Shown here: one piece after another, positions 8,885-16,137 of the stretch
How the letters are laid out: each line of letters opens with the position of its first letter
Position numbering within the stretch: position 1 is the stretch's first letter
NCBI GenBank assembly: GCA_028280065.1
Contig: JANQMN010000016.1
Coordinates: 1 to 62,734 of the forward strand
Direction of reading: 5' to 3'
DNA length: 62,734 bases
Source: Hahella sp.
GTDB lineage: Bacteria; Pseudomonadota; Gammaproteobacteria; Pseudomonadales; Oleiphilaceae
Notes under the pieces: model-generated
What the model was told of the DNA's origin: nothing
The model's database searches: none
Seen by the model: only the letters and a program-made list of their open reading frames with translations
Made by a program: the position numbers and the translations under genes

Positions 8885-9118
8885 TTTTAAAAAGTCGCAG
8901 CCCTCAACATTCTGATTGAGACCAAAACTTGGTTTGATTCGGAACTTCCGCGGGCAGGTAGTAAAACGGAGAACAATCTCTATCGTTTCCCTGCTGGCGG
9001 AGGCTCAGCGCCAAATCCAGCGGTTTTGGTACAACAACCGTCCTGGCGGAATCCTTAGCCAACTATAAAGTGGCCGGATTCACGGGCTGCTGGTTGTACA
9101 ATAAGCCTTGGAAGGGCT
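8885..9118 (-). ncRNA. Structured RNA leader between tRNA-Lys-like gene and slipin
   Basis: Read on the minus strand, this segment folds into nested stems. ACAACC (9097-9092) can pair with GGTTGT (9039-9034). Inside it GAATCC (9081-9076) pairs with GGATTC (9054-9049). Inside that GCCACT-TTAT-AGT-T-GGC forms a hairpin. Further toward the slipin gene, TGGCG/CGCCA and ACCAA/TTGGT stems follow. No open frame of note is present. The length and stacked pairing suggest a structured RNA or processed leader, loosely recalling bacterial Y RNAs. No Ro60/Rsr gene is in the window and I do not claim homology. Confidence 0.45.
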
Positions 9119-9120
9119 TT

Positions 9121-9197
9121 TGGTTTCCGGAATGGGAGTTGAACCCATAACCCGTCGATTAAAAGTCGACTGCTCTACCCGATTGAGCTATCCAGAA
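9121..9197 (-). tRNA. tRNA-Lys(UUU)-like gene in the RNA-repair locus
   Basis: The 77-base element folds as a full cloverleaf. A seven-pair acceptor stem joins TTCTGGA with TCCGGAA. The D stem is GCTC/GAGC, and the anticodon stem GTCGA/TCGAC encloses loop CTTTTAA (anticodon TTT). The T arm is ATGGG-TTCAACT-CCCAT. It has discriminator A and an encoded CCA. U33, A37, the GG of the D loop and the T-loop consensus are present. The first pair is U1-A72, unusual because most elongator tRNAs begin with G. It is not in a normal tRNA operon. It lies 324 bases upstream of a slipin gene and abuts a Phe-like element, downstream of a sigma-54-type promoter. It could be a functional inducible tRNA or a decoy. 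Confidence 0.78.
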
Positions 9198-9264
9198 CTT
9201 GAGCAGGATTCGAACCCGCAACAACTGATTTTCAGTCAGTGCTCTACCATTGAGCTATCAAGTG
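9197..9264 (-). tRNA. tRNA-Phe(GAA)-like element, degenerate
   Basis: This cloverleaf has an acceptor stem of six pairs (ACTTGA/TCAAGT), a D arm GCTC-AATGGTA-GAGC and an anticodon stem ACTGA/TCAGT around loop CTGAAAA (anticodon GAA). The T arm is GCGGG-TTCGAAT-CCTGC. It departs from a working tRNA. The first acceptor pair would be C-T, no base is left between the D and anticodon stems, and the next base is T instead of discriminator A. No CCA follows, because its last base is also the first base of the Lys-like element. A normal tRNA-Phe exists at 37791, so this copy is extra and probably specialised or decayed. Confidence 0.68.
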
Positions 9265-9369
9265 GTGAACCGGCATTACTGCCCTATCTTCGGTACACCC
9301 TGCTTCAACGAAGAGGCGCCGGATCGGGAGATAACCGATACCGCTGAAGATAATGTTCAGAATAGTATT

Positions 9370-9385
9370 AACAATTCCTATGCCA
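9370..9385 (-). promoter_or_regulatory. Sigma-54-type promoter for tRNA-like/slipin unit
   Basis: Read on the minus strand the sequence is TGGCATAGGAATTGTT. Compared with the sigma-54 consensus TGGCACG-N4-TTGC(A/T), the -24 part TGGCA and the TTG of the -12 part match with the correct spacing, and the last bases differ (GT instead of GC). Transcription would start near 9358 and run through both tRNA-like elements into slipin. The rtcB promoter has the same variant form. Confidence 0.62.
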
Positions 9386-9496
9386 GTATCTAAAAAATCT
9401 GACAATAAAATATTCAACCCTTTGTATTTATTAATTAATTCAGCAAACATTAACTAATGGAAGGTTTCTAATCCAAATAGTGCTATGATCTCTCCA

Positions 9497-9520
9497 GATT
9501 AAGGTTGATCGGATTAGATA
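9497..9520 (+). promoter_or_regulatory. Candidate RtcR binding element upstream of rtcR
   Basis: The 24 bases ending two bases before the rtcR start contain the core TTGATCGGATTAGATA. An inverted copy with 22 of 24 aligned bases identical and one four-base gap lies at 11171-11198 upstream of rtcB. A partial inverted match, TCTAATCC, lies at 9467-9474. The element is about 110-135 bases upstream of the divergent sigma-54-type promoter and overlaps the expected 5' end of rtcR mRNA, so it could serve as an activator site and an autoregulatory site. Confidence 0.55.
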
Positions 9521-9521
9521 A

Positions 9522-11150
9522 ATGAAAAATGTCGCCGTTGGCTTGTTAGGAACCAAACTGGATAACCGAGGGAAATCCGAAAAACGCTGGCGCAAATGGC
9601 GGCCGACTGTCAGCCTTTGTGGTCATACAGAACTACCGGTAGAAAGATTTGAACTTCTCCATGAAACTCGGGACCGCAACCTGGCAGAAAAAATTGTTCA
9701 GGATATCCAGCAGATCTCACCGGAAACCGAAGTTTGTTTACACCCGATTCGAGTACGTGATCCCTGGGATTTTCAAGAGATGTATGGGGCGCTATTGGAT
9801 TTCTGCCTGGACTATTCCTTCAAGCCTGAACATGAGCAATACCTATTACATATTACCACCGGGACACATGTCGCCCAGATCTGTTGGTTTCTACTTTGTG
9901 AAGCACACTATGTTCCTGGAAAACTGTTGCAAACATCGCCACCGAATTCGGAAACACAAGGTGAAGGTTTAGGCAGCTATCAGATTATCGATCTCGACCT
10001 ATCCAAATATGATCGATTGGCGTCCCGCTTCGAACGCCAGGTCGAAGACAACCTGAGTTTTCTCAAAAGCGGAATTGCCACCAGGAACGAAGCGTTTAAC
10101 CGTATGATCGATCAGATGGAGCATGTCGCCTATCGCTCCGACGCCCCGGTTCTTATTACCGGCCCCACTGGTGCGGGCAAATCGCAATTAGCCAAAAGGC
10201 TCTACGAATTAAAGAGGCATCGTGGCTTAGTCAAAGGAGATTTCGTCCCGGTAAACTGCGCCACTCTTAGGGGTGACAGCGCAATGTCCTCGTTATTTGG
10301 CCATGTTAGAGGCGCTTTTACCGGAGCACAAACCAAGCGGGATGGTCTGCTTAGCAAAGCCAATACCGGTGTTTTGTTTTTGGACGAGATAGGTGAACTC
10401 GGTGCAGACGAGCAAGCCATGCTGCTGCATGCTATTGAAGAACATCGATTCTATCCTGTGGGATCTGATGCGACGGTGTCCAGCCGATTTCAATTAATCG
10501 CAGGCACCAATCGCGATCTACAACAGGACGTTGTCGACGGCAGATTCCGCGAAGACCTGCTGGCGCGCATCAATATGTGGACCTACCGGTTGCCCGGTCT
10601 GGCCGAGCGGAAGGAAGACTTAGAACCAAACATCGACTATGAACTTCTGCTCTTGCAGAAACAACAGGGGCATCAAGTTGCTTTTAATCAAGTCGCCCGA
10701 AAAAAGTACCTAGCTTTTGCCAGCTCCGATCAGGCCTTGTGGACAGGTAATTTCCGCGACCTGAATGCTTCTATCCAACGCATGGCAACCCTTGCCACCG
10801 GCGGAAGAATCACGGAGGAGGACGTACGGGAGGAGTTAGCCACCCTGCTTCAGCGCTGGGAACCTCATTCAGACCCGCAAACTCGCAAATCACCGGGTTT
10901 TAAGGTAGATCTCACCTGTTACTTCTCGGATGAGGAGCTGGAAGAAATCGATCTGTTTGATCAGATGCAACTTTCCCATGTCATTGCTATCTGCGTGGAA
11001 AGTTCAAACCTCTCCGAGGCGGGACGGCGCTTATTCGACAAATCCCGCTTGCGTAAGTCTTCCTCAAACGACGGACATCGGTTACGCCAGTATCTGGGAA
11101 AATTTGGTTTAACCCTGGAGAAGCTTAAGGAACTAAGGAATGCGAATTAG
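9522..11150 (+). CDS. rtcR: RtcR, sigma-54-dependent activator of RNA repair
   Basis: The 542-residue protein starts with the RtcR-specific CARF-like sensor domain (about residues 1-180, with MKNVAVGLLGTKLD and the segment HEQYLLHITTGTHVAQI). It continues with a bacterial enhancer-binding AAA+ domain: Walker A GPTGAGKS at about 214-221, the sigma-54 contact loop GAFTGA at about 264-269 and Walker B VLFLDEIGEL near 294. A C-terminal helix-turn-helix (LSEAGRRLFDKSR) ends it. Published work on Salmonella showed the CARF domain binds 5' tRNA halves ending in cyclic phosphate and then activates sigma-54 promoters. Here it sits between two candidate sigma-54 units, rtcB and the tRNA-like/slipin unit. 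Confidence 0.96.
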   Translation: MKNVAVGLLGTKLDNRGKSEKRWRKWRPTVSLCGHTELPVERFELLHETRDRNLAEKIVQDIQQISPETEVCLHPIRVRDPWDFQEMYGALLDFCLDYSFKPEHEQYLLHITTGTHVAQICWFLLCEAHYVPGKLLQTSPPNSETQGEGLGSYQIIDLDLSKYDRLASRFERQVEDNLSFLKSGIATRNEAFNRMIDQMEHVAYRSDAPVLITGPTGAGKSQLAKRLYELKRHRGLVKGDFVPVNCATLRGDSAMSSLFGHVRGAFTGAQTKRDGLLSKANTGVLFLDEIGELGADEQAMLLHAIEEHRFYPVGSDATVSSRFQLIAGTNRDLQQDVVDGRFREDLLARINMWTYRLPGLAERKEDLEPNIDYELLLLQKQQGHQVAFNQVARKKYLAFASSDQALWTGNFRDLNASIQRMATLATGGRITEEDVREELATLLQRWEPHSDPQTRKSPGFKVDLTCYFSDEELEEIDLFDQMQLSHVIAICVESSNLSEAGRRLFDKSRLRKSSSNDGHRLRQYLGKFGLTLEKLKELRNAN

Positions 11151-11170
11151 ATAAACTTGACTTCGAAATT

Positions 11171-11198
11171 TATCCAATCCGATCAAACAACCCTAATC
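11171..11198 (-). promoter_or_regulatory. Candidate RtcR upstream activating site of rtcB
   Basis: The complement of this stretch contains the core TTGATCGGATTGGATA, which matches the element before rtcR (9497-9520) except for two bases and a four-base insertion, in the opposite orientation. It lies about 52-79 bases upstream of the -24 box of the rtcB promoter, a normal distance for an enhancer-binding protein. The function is inferred from the repeat and its position. Confidence 0.55.
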
Positions 11199-11249
11199 AC
11201 AGCAAGCCAAATTCATGAATTTCTTATATAATTCATAAGGTTACAAAGT

Positions 11250-11265
11250 TGGCATCATAATTGGT
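11250..11265 (+). promoter_or_regulatory. Sigma-54-type promoter of rtcB
   Basis: The sequence TGGCATCATAATTGGT has the -24 TGGCA and the -12 TTG at correct spacing for sigma-54. It agrees with the divergent promoter at 9370-9385 in 12 of 16 positions. It ends 38 bases before the rtcB start codon, leaving a short leader. Confidence 0.62.
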
Positions 11266-11303
11266 AAGTAAGTGCTGAAAAACACCACATTGAGAAAGAT
11301 ACG

Positions 11304-12524
11304 ATGAACTATCAGGTAACAAACGTCGAACAAGGCGTTCCCATCAAGTCCTGGACTATTGGCGTGAACTTTGAAGATCAGGCGCGCCAGCAATTGAAAA
11401 ATATCGCCGGTCTACCCTTTATTCACAAATGGGTAGCCGCGATGCCGGACGTGCATTTGGGAAAAGGCGCAACCATAGGATCGGTTATTCCCACAGTAGA
11501 CGCGATTATCCCCGCCGCTGTCGGTGTTGATATCGGCTGCGGAATGATGGCCGCGAGAACAGATTTGAATGCGCTGGATCTGCCGGATAATTTGCATGGT
11601 ATTCGAACCGCAATCGAAAAAGCGGTTCCACACGGACGTTCAACCGGACGCGGTAGACGAGATATCGGATCTTGGGGTCACGCTCCTGAGTTAGTACAGG
11701 ATAAGTGGAAATCCAAGTTACAGACAGATTTTGAGCTGCTTTGCGAAAAGCATCCTGTGTTAAAAAACACCAACAATCTGAATCATTTGGGTACGCTCGG
11801 CACCGGCAATCACTTTATCGAACTTTGCTTGGATGAAAAGGACCGAGTCTGGGTGATGCTGCACTCCGGATCTCGAGGCGTAGGAAACCGCATTGGTACT
11901 TACTTCATCGAAAAAGCCAAAGAAGATATGCAGCGTTGGCATATTCATTTACCGGATAAGGATCTGGCATATTTTCCTGAGGGAACGAATCATTTCAACG
12001 ATTATGTGGAAGCAGTGGAATGGGCTCAACACTTTGCCCGCATCAACCGGGAGATCATGATGCAAAATACCCTGAACGCGCTATCAGCAGAAATGAATCG
12101 ATCATTACATGCGGATCTTGAAGCGGTCAATTGTCATCATAATTATGTGCAACGGGAATGGCACTACAATAAGGAAGTCTGGTTAACCAGAAAAGGCGCG
12201 GTGAGTGCACAGCTTGGCCAGATGGGCATCATCCCGGGAAGCATGGGAACCCGTTCCTACATCGTCCGCGGCCTGGGTAATCAGGAGTCCTTCTGCTCTT
12301 GTAGTCATGGCGCGGGAAGGGTGATGTCCCGCACCGAGGCCAAGAAAAAAGTCAGCCTGGCTGAACATATTGCCGCCACCGCGCATGTGGAGTGCCGTAA
12401 AGATAAGGACGTCGTCGATGAAACACCATCTGCATACAAAGATATTGATGCGGTCATGGAAGCGCAGAAGGACTTGGTTGAAGTTGTTCATCAGCTTCGT
12501 CAGGTGGTTTGTGTGAAGGGGTAG
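11304..12524 (+). CDS. rtcB: RNA ligase RtcB
   Basis: RtcB joins RNA 3'-phosphate or 2',3'-cyclic phosphate ends to 5'-OH ends using GTP and Mn2+, through a His-GMP intermediate. The 406-residue protein has the metal and catalytic residues: Cys79 in GVDIGCGM, His170 in GTGNHFIE, His187 in LHSGSRG, the CHHNY motif near 277-281, and the guanylylated His335 in CSCSHGAGR. The length is that of the Escherichia coli enzyme (408). It has its own sigma-54-type promoter and is the only gene of its unit. The usual partner cyclase rtcA and an archease are absent from the window. Confidence 0.97.
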   Translation: MNYQVTNVEQGVPIKSWTIGVNFEDQARQQLKNIAGLPFIHKWVAAMPDVHLGKGATIGSVIPTVDAIIPAAVGVDIGCGMMAARTDLNALDLPDNLHGIRTAIEKAVPHGRSTGRGRRDIGSWGHAPELVQDKWKSKLQTDFELLCEKHPVLKNTNNLNHLGTLGTGNHFIELCLDEKDRVWVMLHSGSRGVGNRIGTYFIEKAKEDMQRWHIHLPDKDLAYFPEGTNHFNDYVEAVEWAQHFARINREIMMQNTLNALSAEMNRSLHADLEAVNCHHNYVQREWHYNKEVWLTRKGAVSAQLGQMGIIPGSMGTRSYIVRGLGNQESFCSCSHGAGRVMSRTEAKKKVSLAEHIAATAHVECRKDKDVVDETPSAYKDIDAVMEAQKDLVEVVHQLRQVVCVKG

Positions 12525-12610
12525 GCTATTCTATCCCTTCATCATTTCTTCAACTTTTACTTTGGGTTAGAGATTCTATGGAAGAATCACAAAATACAGT
12601 AAGAAAAAGG

Positions 12611-12658
12611 GCTAACGAGATAAAGCCATACCGGTGAAAAAACCTTACACTCGTTAGC
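12611..12658 (+). other. Long-loop inverted repeat after rtcB
   Basis: A perfect nine-base inverted repeat, GCTAACGAG (12611-12619) and CTCGTTAGC (12650-12658), encloses 30 bases between rtcB and trmL. It could end the rtcB transcript or mark a small structured RNA. There is only a weak T run after it. Confidence 0.4.
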
Positions 12659-12680
12659 TTTCAAACTGTTTATCTTCACT

Positions 12681-13145
12681 ATGCTGCATATTGTCTTATT
12701 CCAACCTGAGATCCCGCCCAATACCGGCAATGTGATTCGCCTCGCGGCTAACACGGGCTTTCAACTGCACTTGATCGAACCGCTCGGCTTTATTTGGGAC
12801 GATAGGCGTCTGATGCGGGCGGGTCTGGATTATCATGAATATTCGAGTGTGCAACAGCATGCCGATTTACCGGCTTATCTGGCAACTGCGAAACCCACTC
12901 GGCTGTTGGCGCTGTCCACAAGGGGCCGACACTATTATCACGAACTCCAGTTTCAATCAGGCGATGCGTTGCTTTTTGGACCGGAAACCAGGGGACTTCC
13001 GCAAAACTTGTTGGATGAATTGCCGGCGGAGCAATGTTTGCGCATCCCCATGTTGGCCAACAGCCGCAGTTTGAATCTCTCTAACACGGTAGCGCTGGTT
13101 GCCTATGAGGCCTGGCGGCAACTGGGTTTTGAAGGGGGGATTTAA
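12681..13145 (+). CDS. trmL: tRNA (cytidine/uridine-34 2'-O)-methyltransferase TrmL
   Basis: This 154-residue SPOUT-class methyltransferase has the TrmL start [20 protein letters not shown], the knot-forming motif [14 protein letters not shown] near 93-106 and the cofactor loop [19 protein letters not shown] near 121-140. It methylates the 2'-O of the wobble nucleotide in tRNA-Leu isoacceptors. In Pseudomonas trmL is, as I recall, beside secB. Here about 9.9 kb separates the two. Its place just after rtcB puts two tRNA-acting genes side by side, though this may reflect insertion at a backbone junction. Confidence 0.93.
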   Translation: MLHIVLFQPEIPPNTGNVIRLAANTGFQLHLIEPLGFIWDDRRLMRAGLDYHEYSSVQQHADLPAYLATAKPTRLLALSTRGRHYYHELQFQSGDALLFGPETRGLPQNLLDELPAEQCLRIPMLANSRSLNLSNTVALVAYEAWRQLGFEGGI

Positions 13146-13325
13146 CCTACGAAAACCTCGTAACGATCTCTTTTTATCAATCTTCCAATATGTCACAGTT
13201 CGCAAGCAAATTGGCGCAATTAGAATTAACTGTGGCGCAGTTTGCTAGTGTAACTCGCCGTTAATGCCCCTATCATAGACTTCATTGCAGTACAGATATT
13301 TCGATTTTTTCAGCGAGGTAAGACA

Positions 13326-14393
13326 ATGGCATTTATTAACAAAGAAGCGCCGGTAATGGTTACAGGCGCAACCGGTTATGTTGCAGGATGGTTGGTTAAG
13401 AAACTTTTGGACGAAGGCTATACTGTCCATGCGCCTGTCAGGGATCCGAACAATCCGGAAAAACTTAAGTATCTGAACCAGTTAGCCGATAATGCGCCCG
13501 GCAGTATCAAGTATTTCAAAGCCGATTTGCTCGACCAAGGTTCCTATGCAGAGGCGATCCAGGGCTGTGAACTGGTATTCCACACGGCATCGCCTTTTAC
13601 CGTGGATGTGAAAGATCCGGTTAAAGAACTTATTGATCCTGCCAAACTCGGCACGCGAAATGTGTTGGAAGAGGCAAACAAGACCGAATCCGTAAAACGC
13701 GTGGTATTGACCAGTAGCTGCGCAGCAATTTACGGCGACAACAAAGATCTGGAACATACCGAGAATGGCGTATTTACGGAGAAGCACTGGAACTCAAGTT
13801 CATCCGCTGACCACCAGCCCTACTCTTATTCGAAAACAGTCGCGGAAAAGGAAGCCTGGGATATTGCAGGCAAACAAAGCCGTTGGGATTTGGTCGTGAT
13901 TAACCCTTCGCTGGTTATTGGCCCAGGTATCAACCCCTACGCAACCTCTGAAAGCTTCAACCTGATCAAGCAATTCGGTGATGGTTCCATGCGAACCGGT
14001 GTGCCTAATTGGGGAATGGGAGCGGTGGATGTGCGAGACCTGGCGGATGCCCACTTTAAAGCGGGGACATTGGAAGAAGCCACGGGCCGGCACATTATTT
14101 CGGCACACAATACCGACTTCCCTAGTCTGGCAAAAACTCTGTTACCCAAATTCGGTAAGCAATTCCCTATTCCCAAAGGGGCTGTGCCTAAATTTATGGC
14201 TTGGCTGGTAGGACCGATGTTAACCAAGGGGTTGACCCGCAAAATGGTTTCGCTAAATGTCAACTACCCCTGGCGCGCCGACAATAGTAAAAGCATCAAG
14301 GAATTGGGAATCAACTACCGGCCGTTGGAAGAATCGATGGTGGATTTCTTTCAGCAAATAATTGACGCCGGTCTGCTACAATCCAAAGGTTAG
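13326..14393 (+). CDS. NAD(P)-dependent reductase of the dihydroflavonol reductase-like SDR group
   Basis: The 355-residue extended short-chain dehydrogenase has the cofactor motif VTGATGYVAGWLVKKLL at residues 9-25, a TSSCAAIYG segment supplying the active Ser, and the YSYSKTVAEKEAW motif with catalytic Tyr and Lys. The profile matches 4-dihydroflavonol-reductase-like and cinnamoyl-CoA-reductase-like enzymes, which reduce carbonyl groups with NADPH. The substrate in bacteria is generally unknown. A GCGAGG site precedes the ATG. It is six bases upstream of the AraC-type regulator gene and probably co-transcribed with it. Confidence 0.82.
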   Translation: MAFINKEAPVMVTGATGYVAGWLVKKLLDEGYTVHAPVRDPNNPEKLKYLNQLADNAPGSIKYFKADLLDQGSYAEAIQGCELVFHTASPFTVDVKDPVKELIDPAKLGTRNVLEEANKTESVKRVVLTSSCAAIYGDNKDLEHTENGVFTEKHWNSSSSADHQPYSYSKTVAEKEAWDIAGKQSRWDLVVINPSLVIGPGINPYATSESFNLIKQFGDGSMRTGVPNWGMGAVDVRDLADAHFKAGTLEEATGRHIISAHNTDFPSLAKTLLPKFGKQFPIPKGAVPKFMAWLVGPMLTKGLTRKMVSLNVNYPWRADNSKSIKELGINYRPLEESMVDFFQQIIDAGLLQSKG

Positions 14394-14399
14394 AAGCAG

Positions 14400-15410
14400 A
14401 TGGGTCGGAGAATGCAAAACACCAGTCGATTTGTCGTTGAGCCGACTTGGCAGGTCATATTGAAAGATGTCGGCATCGAAGCTCGCGAAGTGCTGATTCG
14501 AGCAAGGCTTCCCTCCGACCTGTTTTCCCGTAAAAATGCGACGTTAAGCGCTGCTGAGTATTTTCGGTTATGGGATGCGCTCGACACCACTTTCGGAGAT
14601 GAGTCATTTCCATTGCAGTTGGGTCAATCGATGTCGGTGGAGTCCTTCAGCCCGCCGATTTTCGCCGCGCTTTGCAGCGGTAATCTGAATGCGGCAATGA
14701 CCCGACTCAGTCAGTTCAAGAAGTTGGTCGGTCCAATGCGATTAGATATCGGCATTTCTGAAGACTCAACTTCTTTACGGGTGGACTGTCTTTATCAGGA
14801 GCATCCGGTACCCGCCTCTTTAACGGCAACGGAGTTGGTTTTTCTGGTGCACCTGGTGCGCATCGCCACTAGGGAACATGTTGTGCCTTTAGCTGTTTCG
14901 AGCAATGTCCACCTTGTCATTAGCGATGCCTATCGTGGATTTTTTGGCATTCAACCAACGGCGGCCGCCACCAATCTAGTCGTGTTTTCCGCAGCAGACG
15001 CCAAGAAACCCTTCTTAACCCATAATGAAGCGATGTGGCAGTATTTTGAACCGGAATTTCGTCAACGTTTATCCCAGTTACATCCCGAAGCAGGATTTAG
15101 CAGCCGGGTGAAAAGCGCTCTCTTAGAACTGTTGCCTTCCGGAAAGCACGGCGTAGACGATGTCGCCACCGCGCTGAATGTCAGTCGCCGTACCTTACAG
15201 CGAAGACTGAGTAACGAAGCCACCAGTTTCCAGGAAGTGCTGAATACAACACGAGAAGGCTTGGCAAAGCATTATCTCGCCAAGTCCGATTACTCCGGTG
15301 CGCAAATCTCTTTTTTATTGGGATTTGATGATCCGAACTCCTTCTTTCGCGCTTTTCAAAACTGGACGGGCACGACTCCCGAACGGCTCCGCGCGAACAT
15401 GGCCCTCTGA
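14400..15410 (+). CDS. AraC-family transcriptional regulator (OruR/Arabinose-binding N-domain type)
   Basis: This 336-residue regulator has a long N-terminal ligand domain (about 20-200) of the type found in OruR/ArgR-like AraC proteins, and a C-terminal AraC DNA-binding domain from about 240. The latter includes VDDVATALNVSRRTLQRRLSNE and the second helix pair ISFLLGFDDPNSFFRAFQNW. It starts six bases after the reductase stop and is likely an autoregulated partner of that gene. The effector is unknown. Confidence 0.88.
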   Translation: MGRRMQNTSRFVVEPTWQVILKDVGIEAREVLIRARLPSDLFSRKNATLSAAEYFRLWDALDTTFGDESFPLQLGQSMSVESFSPPIFAALCSGNLNAAMTRLSQFKKLVGPMRLDIGISEDSTSLRVDCLYQEHPVPASLTATELVFLVHLVRIATREHVVPLAVSSNVHLVISDAYRGFFGIQPTAAATNLVVFSAADAKKPFLTHNEAMWQYFEPEFRQRLSQLHPEAGFSSRVKSALLELLPSGKHGVDDVATALNVSRRTLQRRLSNEATSFQEVLNTTREGLAKHYLAKSDYSGAQISFLLGFDDPNSFFRAFQNWTGTTPERLRANMAL

Positions 15411-15474
15411 GCGGCTGGCCTATCGGCCAGGAGATCGTTACACTGCGGGCTTTAAAGGAAACTGTCGGAAGACC

Positions 15475-16137
15475 ATGGCATCCTATCCTTATCAAGCGGT
15501 TATTTTTGACTGTGACGGCGTATTGGTCGACACGGAGAAGCTAAGCAATCAAGCCTGGCAGGAGAATTTGGCTCCGCAGGGATTACACCTCAGCCATCAA
15601 GAACTTCATCACCACTTTACCGGCTACACGACGGAAGCCAATATGGAAAAAGCCGAGGAGCTTCTGGGAAGACCGTTACCGGAGGGCTTCTTGAGCAAAG
15701 TGCGAGATCACTTTTGGCGGCATGTAAATCAACATTTGCCGCTCATTCCAGGCGTTGAACAAGCGTTGGAAGCTATTCCCGTGCCCAAGGCTACCGCCAC
15801 CAACGCCCACCGGCGGGAACTGGACTTGAAACTGAATAAGTCCAAGTTAGGCCGATTCTTTTTACATAGCGTTTGTGTAGACGAAGTGCAGAAACCAAAA
15901 CCGGCGCCGGAGATTTATTTACGGGCCGCCAGTCTTCTCAAGGTCGAGCCTTCCGCATGTGCCGTTGTGGAAGATTCTCCGGCAGGCATCCAGGCAGCCG
16001 CCGCCGCCGGCATGCGGGTGTACGGCTTTTGTCGGGACATGGAGGCTGAAAAACAAGTTAGGGCAGGCGCACATTTTACCTTTGATGACATGCGGGAACT
16101 TCCTGCCTTGCTCTTGGCACAAGAAACCTATGTTTAA
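15475..16137 (+). CDS. HAD-superfamily phosphatase/phosphoglucomutase-like
   Basis: The 220-residue protein has the four HAD motifs: FDCDGVLVDTE near the N terminus with the nucleophile Asp, a Thr/Asn motif ATATNAH, Lys in VQKPKPAPEIY, and VVEDSPAGIQAAAAAGM with the metal Asp residues. The helical cap between motifs one and two places it with beta-phosphoglucomutase-like or phosphoglycolate phosphatase-like enzymes. The start at 15475 is used because the in-frame upstream extension is the AraC gene in another frame. It overlaps the convergent CBS gene by four bases. Confidence 0.85.
   Translation: MASYPYQAVIFDCDGVLVDTEKLSNQAWQENLAPQGLHLSHQELHHHFTGYTTEANMEKAEELLGRPLPEGFLSKVRDHFWRHVNQHLPLIPGVEQALEAIPVPKATATNAHRRELDLKLNKSKLGRFFLHSVCVDEVQKPKPAPEIYLRAASLLKVEPSACAVVEDSPAGIQAAAAAGMRVYGFCRDMEAEKQVRAGAHFTFDDMRELPALLLAQETYV

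Noticed and set aside
9034-9097. Call of a true bacterial Y RNA
   Set aside because: The stems are real pairings, but I cannot see the Ro60-binding motif and no Rsr gene is in the window.
9244-9450. Minus-strand frame of 68 codons upstream of the tRNA-like pair
   Set aside because: It begins before the sigma-54-type promoter and runs into the Phe-like element, with no ribosome site and no family pattern.
12582-12641. 19-codon frame between rtcB and trmL
   Set aside because: It has no Shine-Dalgarno and overlaps the inverted repeat, so it is more likely chance.
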